Positions 9,261-22,312 of a stretch of DNA of 64,000 nucleotides are shown piece after piece (positions within the stretch are counted from its first letter, which is position 1; every line of letters begins with the position of its first letter). Under the pieces are notes generated by a model. That model did no database searches. It was not told the origin of the DNA and saw only the letters and a program-made list of their open reading frames with translations. This DNA comes from Ecdyonurus torrentis. Taxonomy: Eukaryota > Arthropoda > Insecta > Ephemeroptera > Heptageniidae. Made by a program: the position numbers and the translations under genes. Location: NCBI GenBank assembly GCA_949318235.1, contig OX439129.1, positions 3,100,001 to 3,164,000 on the forward strand, given 5' to 3'.

Positions 9261-11986
9261 GACTTTGGTAAGAAAATACGAAAATTCTCAAAAACTGAGA
9301 AAGTTTTTTTTTTTGCGACTTAAGTGTAATAAACTTTTCATAAGACATTTCAAAGTGATACATTTCAGTTCAAACCGTAAGTCTGTAGCATTATTAGTTT
9401 CTGAGATATCATGAAAAATCGTTTTCAGAAACTGAAAAACACAATTTTTTTCGAAAATTTTTTTTCTCAATTTTGTTTCTAGAGGTGAATTTAGTACTAT
9501 AGAGCGTTTTGCATCATTTTATTTCAAAACCACAACTTTACATCTCAGTTAGAACTCGAGTTACAAACTTTTTTTTTCTTCATATGGGCTACAATGCTAT
9601 AGACTTCGGTAAGAAAATACGAAAATTCTCAAAAACTGAGAAAGTTTTATTTTTTGCGACTTAAGTGTGATAAACTTTTCATAAGACATTTCAAAGTGAT
9701 ACATTTCAGTTCAAACCGTAAGTCTGTAGCATTATTAGTTTCTGAGATATCATCAAAAATCGTTTTCAGAATCTGAAAAACACAATTTTTTTGAAAAAAT
9801 CATTTTTCTCAAATTTGTTTCTAGAGGTGAATTTATAACTATAGAGCGTTTTGCATCACTTTATTTCAAAACCGCAACTTTCTATCTCAATTAAAATTCG
9901 AGTTACAAACTTTTTTTTCTTCATATGGGCTACAATGCTATAGACATCGGTAAGAAAATTCGAAAATTCTCAAAAACTGAGAAAGTTTTATTTTTTGCGA
10001 CTTAAGTGTAATAAACTTTTCATAAGACATTTCAAAGTGATACATTTTAGTTCAAACCGTAAGACTGTAGCATTATTAGTTTCTGAGATATCATTAAAAA
10101 TCGTTTTCAGAAACTGAAAAACACAATTTTTTTTGAAAAATTATTTTTCTCAAATTTGTTTCTAGAGGTGAATTTAAAACTATAGAGCGTTTTGCATCAC
10201 TTTATTTCAAAACCGCAACTTTCTATCTCAATTGGAACTCGAGTTACAAACTTTTTTTTTCTTTTTATGGGCTACAATGTTATAGACTTCGGTAAGAAAA
10301 TTCGAAAATTCTCAAATACTAAGAAAGTTTTAGTTTTTGCGACTTAAGTGTTATAAACTTTTCATAAGACATTTTAAAGTGATACATTTCAGTTCAAATC
10401 GTAAGTCTGTAGCATTATTAGTTTCTGAGATATCATCAAAAATCGTTTTCAGAATCTGAAAAACACAATTTTTTTCGAAAAATTTTTTTCTCAATTTTGT
10501 TTCTAGAGGTGAATTTAGTACTATAGAGCGTTTTGCATCACTTTATTTCAAAACCACAACTTTCCATCTCAATTAAAATTCGAGTTACAAACTTTTTTTT
10601 CTTCATATGGGCTACAATGCTATAGACATCGGTAAGAAAATTCGAAAATTCTCAAAAACTGAGAAAGTTTTATTTTTTGCGACTTAAGTGTAATAAACTT
10701 TTCATAAGACATTTCAAAGTGATACATTTTAGTTCAAACCGTAAGACTGTAGCATTATTAGTTTCTGAGATATCATCAAAAATCGTTTTCAGAAACTGAA
10801 AAACACAATTTTTTTGGAAAAATTATTTTTCTCAAGTTTGTTTCTAGAGGTGAATTTAAAACTATAGAGCGTTTTGCATCACTTTATTTCAAAACCGCAA
10901 CTTTCTATCTCAATTGGAACTCGAGTTACAAACTTTTTTTTTTTCATATGGGCTACAATGCTATGGACTTCGGTAAGAAAATACGAAAATTCTCAAAAAC
11001 TGAGAAAGATTTATTTTTTGCGACTAAAGTGTAATAAACTTTTCGTTAGACTTTTCATAGTGATACATTTCAGTTCGAACCGTAAGTCTGTAGCATTATT
11101 AGTTTCTGAGATATCATCAAAAATCGTTTTCAGAATCTGAAAAACACAATTTTTTTCGCAATAATTTTTTTCTCAATTTTGTTTCTAGAGGTGAATTTAG
11201 TACTATAGAGCGTTTTGCATCACTTTATTTCAAAACCACAACTTTCCATCTCAATTAAAACTTGAGTTACACACTTTTTTTTATATGGGCTACAATGCTA
11301 TAGATATTAGTAAGAAAATTCGAAAATTCTCAAAAACTGAGAAAGTTTAATTTTTTGCGACTAAAGTGTTATAAACTTTTCATAAGACATTTCAAAGTGA
11401 TACATTTCAGTTCAAACCGTAAGTCTGTAGCTTTATTAGTTTCTGAGATATCATGACAAATCGTTTTCAGAAACTGAAAAACACAATTTTTTTGGAAAAA
11501 TTATTTTTCTCAAATTTGTTTCTAGAGGTGAATTTAGTACTATAGAGCGTTTTGCATCACTTTATTTCAAAACCACAACTTTACGTCTCAATTAGAACTC
11601 GGGTTAAAAACTTTTTTTTTCTTCACATGGGCTACAATGCTATAGACTTCGGTAAGAAAATTCGAAATTTCTCAAATACTAAGAAAGTTTTAGTTTTTGC
11701 GACTAAAGTGTTATAAACTTTTCATACCACATTTCAAAGTGATACATTTCAGTTCAAACCGTAGGTCTGTAGCATTATTAGTTTCTGAGATATCATCAAA
11801 AATCGTTTTCAGAAACTGAAAAACACAATTTTTTTGGAAAAATTATTTTTCTCAAATTTGTTTCTAGAGGTGAATTTAAAACTATAGAGCGTTTTGCATC
11901 ACTTTATTTCAAAACCGCAACTTTCTATCTCAATTGGAACTCGAGTTACAAACTTTTTTTTTCTTCATATGGGCTACAATGCTATA
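9261..11986 (+). repeat. 8-monomer unit, first half of a 17-mer
   Basis: This unit is bounded by GACTTTGG at 9,261 and 11,987 (2,726 bp). Private variants tie it to the unit at 15,055: TGTGATAAAC at 9,666 and 15,461, ATCATTAAAAATCG near 10,090 and 15,885, and TTTACGTCTC near 11,581 with its copy near 17,376. The neighbouring 9-mer lacks these. The repeat therefore alternates 8+9 monomers, about 5,795 bp. Confidence 0.8.
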
Positions 11987-14900
11987 GACTTTGGTAAGAA
12001 AATACGAAAATTCTCAAAAACTGAGAAAGTTTTATTTTTTGCGACTTAAGTGTAATAAACTTTTCATAAGACATTTCAAAGTGATACATTTCAGTTCAAA
12101 CCGTAAGTCTGTAGCATTATTAGTTTCTGAGATATCATGAAAAATCGTTTTCAGAAACTGAAAAACACAATTTTTTTCGAAAAATTTTTTTTCTCAATTT
12201 TGTTTCTAGAGGTGAATTTAGTACTATAGAGCGTTTTGCATCATTTTATTTCAAAACCACAACTTTACATCTCAGTTAGAACTCGAGTTACAAACTTTTT
12301 TTTTCTTCATATGGGCTACAATGCTATAGACTTCGGTAAGAAAATACGAAAATTCTCAAAAACTGAGAAAGTTTTATTTTTTGCGACTTAAGTGTAATAA
12401 ACTTTTCATAAGACATTTCAAAGTGATACATTTTAGTTCAAACCGTAAGTCTGTAGCATTATTAGTTTCTGAGATATCATCAAAAATCGTTTTCAGAAAC
12501 TGAAAAACACAATTTTTTTGAAAAAATTATTTTTCTCAAATTTGTTTCTAGAGGTGAATTTAAAACTATAGAGCGTTTTGCATCACTTTATTTCAAAACC
12601 ACAACTTTACATCTCAGTTAGAACTCGAGTTACAAACTTTTTTTTTCTTTATATGGGCTACAATGCTATAGACTTCGGTAAGAAAATTCGAAAATTCTCA
12701 AATACTAAGAAAGTTTTAGTTTTTGCGACTTAAGTGTTATAAACTTTTCATAAGACATTTTAAAGTGATACATTTCAGTTCAAACCGTAAGTCTGTAGCA
12801 TTATTAGTTTCTGAGATATCATCAAAAATCGTTTTCAGAATCTGAAAAACACAATTTTTTTCGAAAATTTTTTTTCTCAATTTTGTTTCTAGAGGTGAAT
12901 TTAGTACTATAGAGCGTTTTGCATCACTTTATTTCAAAACCACAACTTTCCATCTCAATTAAAATTCGAGTTACAAACTTTTTTTTCTTGATATGGGCTA
13001 CAATGCTATAGACATCGGTAAGAAAATTCGAAAATTCTCAAAAACTGAGAAAGTTTTATTTTTTGCGACTTAAGTGTAATAAACTTTTCATAAGACATTT
13101 CAAAGTGCTACATTTTAGTTCAAACCGTAAGACTGTAGCATTATTAGTTTCTGAGATATCATCAAAAATCGTTTTCAGAAACTGAAAAACACAATTTTTT
13201 TTGAAAAATTATTTTTCTCAAATTTGTTTCTAGAGGTGAATTTAAAACTATAGAGCGTTTTGCATCACTTTATTTCAAAACCGCAACCTTCTATCTCAAT
13301 TGGAACTCGAGTTACAAACTTTTTTTTTCTTCATATGGGCTACAATGCTATAGACTTCGGTAAGAAAATACGAAAATTCTCAAAAACTGAGAAAGTTTTA
13401 TTTTTTGCGACTAAAGTGTAATAAACTTTTCGTTAGACATTTCAAAGTGATACATTTCAGTTCAAACCGTAAGTCTGTAGCATTATTAGTTTCTGAGATA
13501 TCATCAAAAATCGTTTTCAGAATCAGAAAAACACAATTTTTTTAAAACATTTTTTTTTCTCAATTTTGTTTCTAGAGGTGAATTTAGTACTATAGAGCGT
13601 TTGGCATCACTTTATTTCAAAACCACAACTTTACATCTCAATTAGAACTCGAGTTACAATTTTTTTTTCTTTTAATGGGCTACAATGTTATAGACTTCGG
13701 TAAGAAAATTCGAAAATTCTCAAATACTAAGAAAGTTTTAGTTTTTGCGACTTAAGTGTTATAAACTTTTCATAAGACATTTTAAAGTGATACATTTCAG
13801 TTCAAACCGTAAGTCTGTAGCATTATTAGTTTTTGAGATATCATCAAAAATCGTTTTCAGAAACTGAAAAACACAATTTTTTTGGAAAAATTATTTTTCT
13901 CAAGTTTGTTTCTAGAGGTGAATTTAAAACTATAGAGCGTTTTGCATCACTTTATTTCAAAACCGCAACTTTCTATCTCAATTAGAACTCGAGTTACAAA
14001 CTTTTTTTTTTTCATATGGGCTACAATGCTATAGACTTCGGTAAGAAAATACGAAAATTCTCAAAAACTAAGAAAGATTTATTTTTTGCGACTAAAGTGT
14101 AATAAACTTTGCGTTAGACTTTTCATAGTGATACATTTCAGTTCAAACCGTAAGTCTGTAGCATTATTAGTTTCTGAGATATCATCAAAAATCGTTTTCA
14201 GAATCTGAAAAACACAATTTTTTTCGCAATAATTTTTTTCTCAATTTTGTTTCTAGAGGTGAATTTAGTACTATAGAGCGTTTTGCATCACTTTATTTCA
14301 AAACCACAACTTTCCATCTCAATTAAAACTTGAGTTACACACTTTTTTTTATATGGGCTACAATGCTATAGATATTAGTAAGAAAATTCGAAAATTCTCA
14401 AAAACTGAGAAAGTTTTATTTTTTGCGACTAAAATGTTATAAACTTTTCATAAGACATTTCAAAGTGATACATTTCAGTTCAAACCGTAAGTCTGTAGCT
14501 TTATTAGTTTCTGAGATATCATGACAAATCGTTTTCAGAAACTGAAAAACACAATTTTTTTGGAAAAATTATTTTTCTCAAATTTGTTTCTAGAGGTGAA
14601 TTTAGTACTATAGAGCGTTTTGCATCACTTTATTTCAAAACCACAACTTTACATCTCAATTAGAACTCGGGTTAAAAACTTTTTTGATCTTCACATGGGC
14701 TACAATGCTATAGACTTCGGTAAGAAAATTCGAAATTTCTCAAATACTAAGAAAGTTTTAGTTTTTGCGACTAAAGTGTTATAAACTTTTCATACCACAT
14801 TTCAAAGTGATACATTTCAGTTCAAACCGTAAGTCTGTAGCATTATTAGTATCTGAGATATCATCAAAAATCGTTTTCAGAAACTGAAAAACACAATTTT

Positions 14901-15054
14901 TTTGGAAAAATTATTTTTCTCAAATTTGTTTCTAGAGGTGAATTTAAAACTATAGAGCGTTTTGCATCACTTTATTTCAAAACCGCAACTTTCTATCTCA
15001 ATTGGAACTCGAGTTACAAACTTTTTTTTTCTTCATATGGGCTACAATGCTATA
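11987..15054 (+). repeat. 9-monomer unit, second half of a 17-mer
   Basis: This 3,068-bp unit again starts at a GACTTTGG monomer. It shares the general order of its neighbours but has its own states, such as TGTAATAAAC at the position where both flanking 8-mers have TGTGATAAAC, and CAGAATCAG near 13,518. Its middle part is closer to 1-3,000 of this window than to the adjacent 8-mers. Confidence 0.75.
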
Positions 15055-17262
15055 GACTTTGGTAAGAAAATACGAAAATTCTCAAAAACTGAGAAAGTTT
15101 TATTTTTTGCAACTTAAGTGTAATAAACTTTTCATAAGACATTTCAAAGTGATACATTTCAGTTCAAACCGTAAGTCTGTAGCATTATTAGTTTCTGAGA
15201 TATCATGAAAAATCGTTTTCAGAAACTGAAAAACACAATTTTTTTCGAAAATTTTTTTTTCTCAATTTTGTTTCTAGAGGTGAATTTAGTACTATAGAGC
15301 GTTTTGCATCATTTTATTTCAAAACCACAACTTTACATCTCAGTTAGAACTCGAGTTACAAACTTTTTTTTTCTTCATATGGGCTACAATGCTATAGACT
15401 TCGGTAAGAAAATACGAAAATTCTCAAAAACTGAGAAAGTTTTATTTTTTGCGACTTAAGTGTGATAAACTTTTCATAAGACATTTCAAAGTGATACATT
15501 TCAGTTCAAACCGTAAGTCTGTAGCATTATTAGTTTCTGAGATATCATCAAAAATCGTTTTCAGAAACTGAAAAACACAATTTTTTTGAAAAAATTATTT
15601 TTCTCAAATTTGTTTCTAGAGGTGAATTTAAAACTATAGAGCGTTTTGCATCACTTTATTTCAAAACCGCAACTTTCTATCTCAATTAAAATTCGAGTTA
15701 CAAAATTTTTTTTTTTCATATGGGCTACAATGCTATAGACATCGGTAAGAAAATTCGAAAATTCTCAAAAACTGAGAAAGTTTTATTTTTTGCGACTTAA
15801 GTGTAATAAACTTTTCATAAGACATTTCAAAGTGATACATTTTAGTTCAAACCGTAAGACTGTAGCATTATTAGTTTCTGAGATATCATTAAAAATCGTT
15901 TTCAGAAACTGAAAAACACAATTTTTTTTGAAAAATTATTTTTCTCAAATTTGTTTCTAGAGGTGAATTTAAAACTATAGAGCGTTTTGCATCACTTTAT
16001 TTCAAAACCGCAACTTTCTATCTCAATTGGAACTCGAGTTACAAACTTTTTTTTTCTTTTTATGGGCTACAATGTTATAGACTTCGGTAAGAAAATTCGA
16101 AAATTCTCAAATACTAAGAAAGTTTTAGTTTTTGCGACTTAAGTGTTATAAACTTTTCATAAGACATTTTAAAGTGATACATTTCAGTTCAAATCGTAAG
16201 TCTGTAGCATTATTAGTTTCTGAGATATCATCAAAAATCGTTTTCAGAATCTGAAAAACACAATTTTTTTCGAAAATTTTTTTTCTCAATTTTGTTTCTA
16301 GAGGTGAATTTAGTACTATAGAGCGTTTTGCATCACTTTATTTCAAAATCACAACTTCTCATCTCAATTAAAATTCGAGTTACAAACTTTTTTTTCTTCA
16401 TATGGGCTACAATGCTATAGACATCGGTAAGAAAATTCGAAAATTCTCAAAAACTGAGAAAGTTTTATTTTTTGCGACTTAAGTGTAATAAACTTTTCAT
16501 AAGACATTTCAAAGTGATACATTTTAGTTCAAACCGTAAGACTGTAGCATTATTAGTTTCTGAGATATCATCAAAAATCGTTTTCAGAAACTGAAAAACA
16601 CAATTTTTTTGGAAAAATTATTTTTCTCAAGTTTGTTTCTAGAGGTGAATTTAAAACTATAGAGCGTTTTGCATCACTTTATTTCAAAACCGCAACTTTC
16701 TATCTCAATTGGAACTCGAGTTACAAACTTTTTTTTTTTCATATGGGCTACAATGCTATAGACTTCGGTAAGAAAATACGAAAATTCTCAAAAACTGAGA
16801 AAGATTTATTTTTTGCGACTAAAGTGTAATAAACTTTTCGTTAGACTTTTCATAGTGATACATTTCAGTTCAAACCGTAAGTCTGTAGCATTATTAGTTT
16901 CTGAGATATCATCAAAAATCGTTTTCAGAATCTGAAAAACACAATTTTTTTCGCAATAATTTTTTTCTCAATTTTGTTTCTAGAGGTGAATTTAGTACTA
17001 TAGAGCGTTTTGCATCACTTTATTTCAAAACCACAACTTTCCATCTCAATTAAAACTTGAGTTACACACTTTTTTTTATATGGGCTACAATGCTATAGAT
17101 ATTAGTAAGAAAATTCGAAAATTCTCAAAAACTGAGAAAGTTTTATTTTTTGCGACTAAAGTGTTATAAACTTTTCATAAGACATTTTAAAGTGATACAT
17201 TTCAGTTCAAACCGTAAGTCTGTAGCTTTATTAGTTTCTGAGATATCATGACAAATCGTTTT
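15055..17262 (+). repeat. Second copy of the 8-monomer unit, right end rearranged
   Basis: It matches 9,261-11,986 at an offset of about 5,795 bp (8,531 to 14,325; 9,666 to 15,461; 11,257 to 17,052). The match continues across the next entry, where a two-monomer duplication has changed the end of the unit. Confidence 0.8.
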
Positions 17263-17946
17263 CAGAAACTGAAAAACACAATTTTTTTGGAAAAATTATT
17301 TTTCTCAAGTTTGTTTCTAGAGGTGAATTTAGTACTATAGAGCGTTTTGCATCACTTTATTTCAAAACCACAACTTTACGTCTCAATTAGAACTCGGGTT
17401 AAAAACTTTTTTTTTCTTCACATGGGCTACAATGCTATAGACTTCGGTAAGAAAATTCGGAATTTCTTAAATACTAAGAAAGTTTTAGTTTTTGCGACTA
17501 AAGTGTTATAAACTTTTCATACCACATTTCAAAGTGATACATTTCAGTTCAAACCGTAGGTCTGTAGCATTATTAGTTTCTGAGATATCATCAAAAATCG
17601 TTTTCAGAAACTGAAAAGCACAATTTTTTTGGAAAAATTATTTTTCTCAAATTTGTTTCTAGAGGTGAATTTAAAACTATAGAGCGTTTTGCATCACTTT
17701 ATTTCAAAACCGCAACTTTCTATCTCAATTGGAACTCGAGTTACAAACTTTTTTTTTCTTCATATGGGCTACAATGCTATAGACTTTGGTAAGAAAATAC
17801 GAAAATTCTCAAAAACTGAGAAAGTTTTATTTTTTGCGACTTAAGTGTAATAAACTTTTCATAAGACATTTCAAAGTGATACATTTCAGTTCAAACCGTA
17901 AGTCTGTAGCATTATTAGTTTCTGAGATATCATGAAAAATCGTTTT
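17263..17946 (+). repeat. Tandem dimer duplication, copy 1 (684 bp)
   Basis: The two monomers from CAGAAACTG at 17,263 are repeated immediately at 17,947. Both copies carry a rare CTGAAAAGCAC (17,611 and 18,295, 684 bp apart), TTTACGTCTC, CCGTAGGTC and GACTTTGG (17,782 and 18,466). Copy 1 also has private changes (ATTCGGAATTTCTTAAA near 17,456). The shared private variants point to a recent duplication. Confidence 0.88.
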
Positions 17947-18630
17947 CAGAAACTGAAAAACACAATTTTTTTGGAAAAATTATTTTTCTCAAGTTTGTTT
18001 CTAGAGGTGAATTTAGTACTATAGAGCGTTTTGCATCACTTTATTTCAAAACCACAACTTTACGTCTCAATTAGAACTCGGGTTAAAAACTTTTTTTTTC
18101 TTCACATGGGCTACAATGCTATAGACTTCGGTAAGAAAATTCGAAATTTCTCAAATACTAAGAAAGTTTTAGTTTTTGCGACTAAAGTGTTATAAACTTT
18201 TCATACCACATTTCAAAGTGATACATTTCAGTTCAAACCGTAGGTCTGTAGCATTATTAGTTTCTGAGATATCATCAAAAATCGTTTTCAGAAACTGAAA
18301 AGCACAATTTTTTTGGAAAAATTATTTTTCTCAAATTTGTTTCTAGAGGTGAATTTAAAACTATAGAGCGTTTTGCATCACTTTATTTCAAAACCGCAAC
18401 TTTCTATCTCAATTGGAACTCGAGTTACAAACTTTTTTTTTCTTCATATGGGCTACAATGCTATAGACTTTGGTAAGAAAATACGAAAATTCTCAAAAAC
18501 TGAGAAAGTTTTATTTTTTGCGACTTAAGTGTAATAAACTTTTCATAAGACATTTCAAAGTGATACATTTCAGTTCAAACCGTAAGTCTGTAGCATTATT
18601 AGTTTCTGAGATATCATGAAAAATCGTTTT
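17947..18630 (+). repeat. Tandem dimer duplication, copy 2 (684 bp)
   Basis: Second copy of 17,263-17,946. The join lies within CAGAAACTGAAAAACAC, identical on both sides. It puts an ATCATGAAAAATCG left part next to a GGAAAAATTATT right part, a combination not expected from the normal order, where ATCATGAAAAATCG is followed by CGAAAATTTT as at 18,616-18,670. Confidence 0.88.
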
Positions 18631-18917
18631 CAGAAACTGAAAAACACAATTTTTTTCGAAAATTTTTTTTTCTCAATTTTGTTTCTAGAGGTGAATTTAG
18701 TACTATAGAGCGTTTTGCATCATTTTATTTCAAAACCACAACTTTACATCTCAGTTAGAACTCGAGTTACAAACTTTTTTTTTCTTCATATGGGCTACAA
18801 TGCTATAGACTTCGGTAAGAAAATACGAAAATTCTCAAAAACTGAGAAAGTTTTATTTTTTGCGACTTAAGTGTAGACTGTAGCATTATTAGTTTCTGAG
18901 ATATCAAAAATCGTTTT
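18631..18917 (+). repeat. Truncated monomer with 52-bp internal deletion
   Basis: At 18,871-18,880 the sequence reads GTGTAGACTG. Intact relatives have GTGTAATAAAC, then about 50 bases, then CCGTAAGACTG. The missing 52 bp include the GTTCAAACC motif and the AAAGTGATAC arm. An A is shared at the join, so only minimal homology is involved. Just downstream, GATATCAAAAATCG lacks one ATC relative to GATATCATCAAAAATCG, a 3-bp slippage. The deletion sits where the 8/9-mer register ends and the 3.4-kb duplication begins. Confidence 0.9.
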
Positions 18918-21900
18918 CAGAAACTGAAAAACACAATTTTTTTGGAAAAATTATTTTTCTCAAATTTGTTTCTAGAGGTGAATTTAAAACTATAGAGCGT
19001 TTTGCATCACTTTATTTCAAAACCGCAACTTTCTATCTCAATTGGAACTCGAGTTACAAACTTTTTTTTTCTTCATATGGGCTACAATGCTATAGACTTC
19101 GGTAAGAAAATACGAAAATTCTCAAAAACTGAGAAAGTTTTATTTTTTGCGACTAAAGTGTAATAAACTTTTCGTTAGACATTTCAAAGTGATACATTTC
19201 AGTTCAAACCGTAAGTCTGTAGCATTATTAGTTTCTGAGATATCATCAAAAATCGTTTTCAGAATCTGAAAAACACAATTTTTTTAAAACATTTTTTTTT
19301 CTCAATTTTGTTTCTAGAGGTGAATTTAGTACTATAGAGCGTTTGGCATCACTTTATTTCAAAACCACAACTTTACATCTCAATTAGAACTCGAGTTACA
19401 ATTTTTTTTTCTTTTAATGGGCTACAATGTTATAGACTTCGGTAAGAAAATTCGAAAATTCTCAAATACTAAGAAAGTTTTAGTTTTTGCGACTTAAGTG
19501 TTATAAACTTTTCATAAGACATTTTAAAGTGATACATTTCAGTTCAAACCGTAAGTCTGTAGCATTATTAGTTTTTGAGATATCATCAAAAATCGTTTTC
19601 AGAAACTGAAAAACACAATATTTTTGGAAAAATTATTTTTCTCAAGTTTGTTTCTAGAGGTGAATTTAAAACTATAGAGCGTTTTGCATCACTTTATTTC
19701 AAAACCGCAACTTTCTATCTCAATTGGAACTCGAGTTACAAACTTTTTTTTTTTCATATGGGCTACAATGCTATAGACTTAGGTAAGAAAATACGAAAAT
19801 TCTCAAAAACTGAGAAAGATTTATTTTTTGCGACTAAAGTGTAATAAACTTTTCGTTAGACTTTTCATAGTGATACATTTCAGTTCAAACCGTAAGTCTG
19901 TAGCATTATTAGTTTCTGAGATATCATCAAAAATCGTTTTCAGAATCTGAAAAACACAATTTTTTTCGAAATATTTTTTTTCTCAATTTTGTTTCTAGAG
20001 GTGAATTTAGTACTATAGAGCGTTTTGCATCACTTTATTTCAAAACTACAGTTTTCCATCTCAATTAAAATTCGAGTTACAAACTTTTTTTTCTTCATAT
20101 GGGCTACATCGGTAAGAAAATTCGAAAATTCTCAAAAACTGAGAAAGTTTTAGTTTTTGCGACTTAAGTGTTATAAACTTTTCATAAGACATTTCAAAGT
20201 GATACATTTCAGTTCAAACCGTAAGTCTGTAGCATTCTTAGTTTCTGAGATATCATGAAAAATCGTTTTCAGAAACTGAAAAACACAATTTTTTTGGAAA
20301 AATTATTTTTCTCAAATTTGTTTCTAGAGGTGAATTTAAAACTATAGAGCGTTTTGCATCACTTTATTTCAAAACCGCAACTTTTTATCTCAATTGGAAC
20401 TCGAGTTACAAACTTTTTTTTTCTTCATATGGGCTACAATGCTATAGACTTCGGTAAGAAAATACGAAAATTCTCAAAAACTGAGAAAGTTTTATTTTTT
20501 GCGACTAAAGTGTAATAAACTTTTCGTTAGACATTTCAAAGTGATACATTTCAGTTCAAACCCTAATTCTGTAGCATTATTAGTTTCTGAGATATCATGA
20601 AAAATCGTTTTCAGAAACTGAATAACAATTTTTTTCGAAAAATTTTTTTTCTCAATTTGGTTTCTAGAGGTGAATTTAGTACTATAGAGCGTTTTGCATC
20701 ATTTTATTTCAAAACCACAACTTTACATCTCAGTTAGAACTCGAGTTACAAACTTTTTTTTTCTTCATATGGGCTACAATGCTATAGACTTCGGTAAGAA
20801 AATTCGAAAATTCTCAAATACTAAGAAAGTTTTAGTTTTTGCGACTTAAGTGTTATAAACTTTTCATAAGACATTTTAAAGTGATACATTTCAGTTCAAA
20901 CCGTAAGTCTGTAGCATTATTAGTTTCTGAGATATCATCAAAAATCGTTTTCAGAATCTGAAAAACACAATTTTTTTCGAAAATTTTTTTTCTCAATTTT
21001 GTTTCTAGAGGTGAATTTAGTACTATAGAGCGTTTTGCATCACTTTATTTCAAATTCACAACTTTCCATCTCAATTAAAATTCGAGTTACAAACTTTTTT
21101 TTCTTCATATGGGCTACAATGCTATAGACATCGGTAAGAAAATTCGAAAATTCTCAAAAACTGAGAAAGTTTTATTTTTTGCGACTTAAGTGTAATAAAC
21201 TTTTCATAAGACATTTCAAAGTGATACATTTTAGTTCAAACCGTAAGACTGTAGCGTTATTAGTTTCTGAGATATCATCAAAAATCGTTTTCAGAAACTG
21301 AAAAACACAATTTTTTTTGAAAAATTATTTTTCTCAAATTTGTTTCTAGAGGTGAATTTAAAACTATAGAGCGTTTTGCATCACTTTATTTCAAAACCGC
21401 AACCTTCTATCTCAATTGGAACTCGAGTTACAAACTTTTTTTTTCTTCATATGGGCTACAATGCTATAGACTTCGGTAAGAAAATACGAAAATTCTCAAA
21501 AACTGAGAAAGTTTTATTTTTTGCGACTAAAGTGTAATAAACTTTTCGTTAGACATTTCAAAGTGATACATTTCAGTTCAAACCGTAAGTCTGTAGCATT
21601 ATTAGTTTCTGAGATATCATCAAAAATCGTTTTCAGAATCTGAAAAACACAATTTTTTTAAAACATTTTTTTTTCTCAATTTTGTTTCTAGAGGTGAATT
21701 TAGTACTATAGAGCGTTTGGCATCACTTTATTTCAAAACCACAACTTTACATCTCAATTACAACTCGAGTTACAATTTTTTTTTCTTTTAATGGGCTACA
21801 ATGTTATAGACTTCGGTAAGAAAATTCGAAAATTCTCAAATACTAAGAAAGTTTTAGTTTTTGCGACTTAAGTGTTATAAACTTTTCATAAGACATATTA

Positions 21901-22312
21901 AAGTGATACATTTCAGTTCAAACCGTAAGTCTGTAGCATTATTAGTTTTTGAGATATCATCAAAAATCGTTTTCAGAAACTGAAAAACACAATTTTTTTG
22001 GAAAAATTATTTTTCTCAAGTTTGTTTCTAGAGGTGAATTTAAAACTATAGAGCGTTTTGAATCACTAATTCAAAACCGCAACTTTCTATCTCAATTGGA
22101 ACTCGAGTTACAAACTTTTTTTTTTTCATATGGGCTACAATGCTATAGACTTCGGTAAGAAAATACGAAAATTCTCAAAAACTGAGAAAGATTTATTTTT
22201 TGCGACTAAAGTGTAATAAACTTTTCGTTAGACTTTTCATAGTGATACATTTCAGTTCAAACCGTAAGTCTGTAGCATTATTAGTTTCTGAGATATCATC
22301 AAAAATCGTTTT
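18918..22312 (+). repeat. 10-monomer higher-order repeat, copy 1 (3,395 bp)
   Basis: This unit is nearly identical to the next 3.4 kb. Shared private features include AAACTACAG near 20,045 and 23,440, the 12-bp deletion GGGCTACATCGG at 20,101 and 23,496, CCCTAATTCTG near 20,562, CTGAATAACAA near 20,620, and GAATCACTAATTC near 22,061 and 25,457. I found only a few differences between copies: an extra T in the T run near 23,812, ATTACAACTC against ATTAGAACTC, and AGACATATT against AGACATTTT. Confidence 0.92.
20101..20113 (+). other. 12-bp deletion at GGGCTAC^ATCGG, inherited by the second HOR copy
   Basis: Related monomers read GGGCTACAATGCTATAGAC followed by ATCGG. Here AATGCTATAGAC is missing, with AC at both deletion ends as microhomology. 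The same lesion at 23,496 shows it predates the 3.4-kb duplication. It removes the otherwise nearly constant GCTATAG element. Confidence 0.9.

Noticed and set aside
9288..9470. 60-codon frame on the minus strand
   Set aside because: Antisense reading of an A/T-rich monomer, made possible by a local T-run length; no related frame is maintained in sister monomers.
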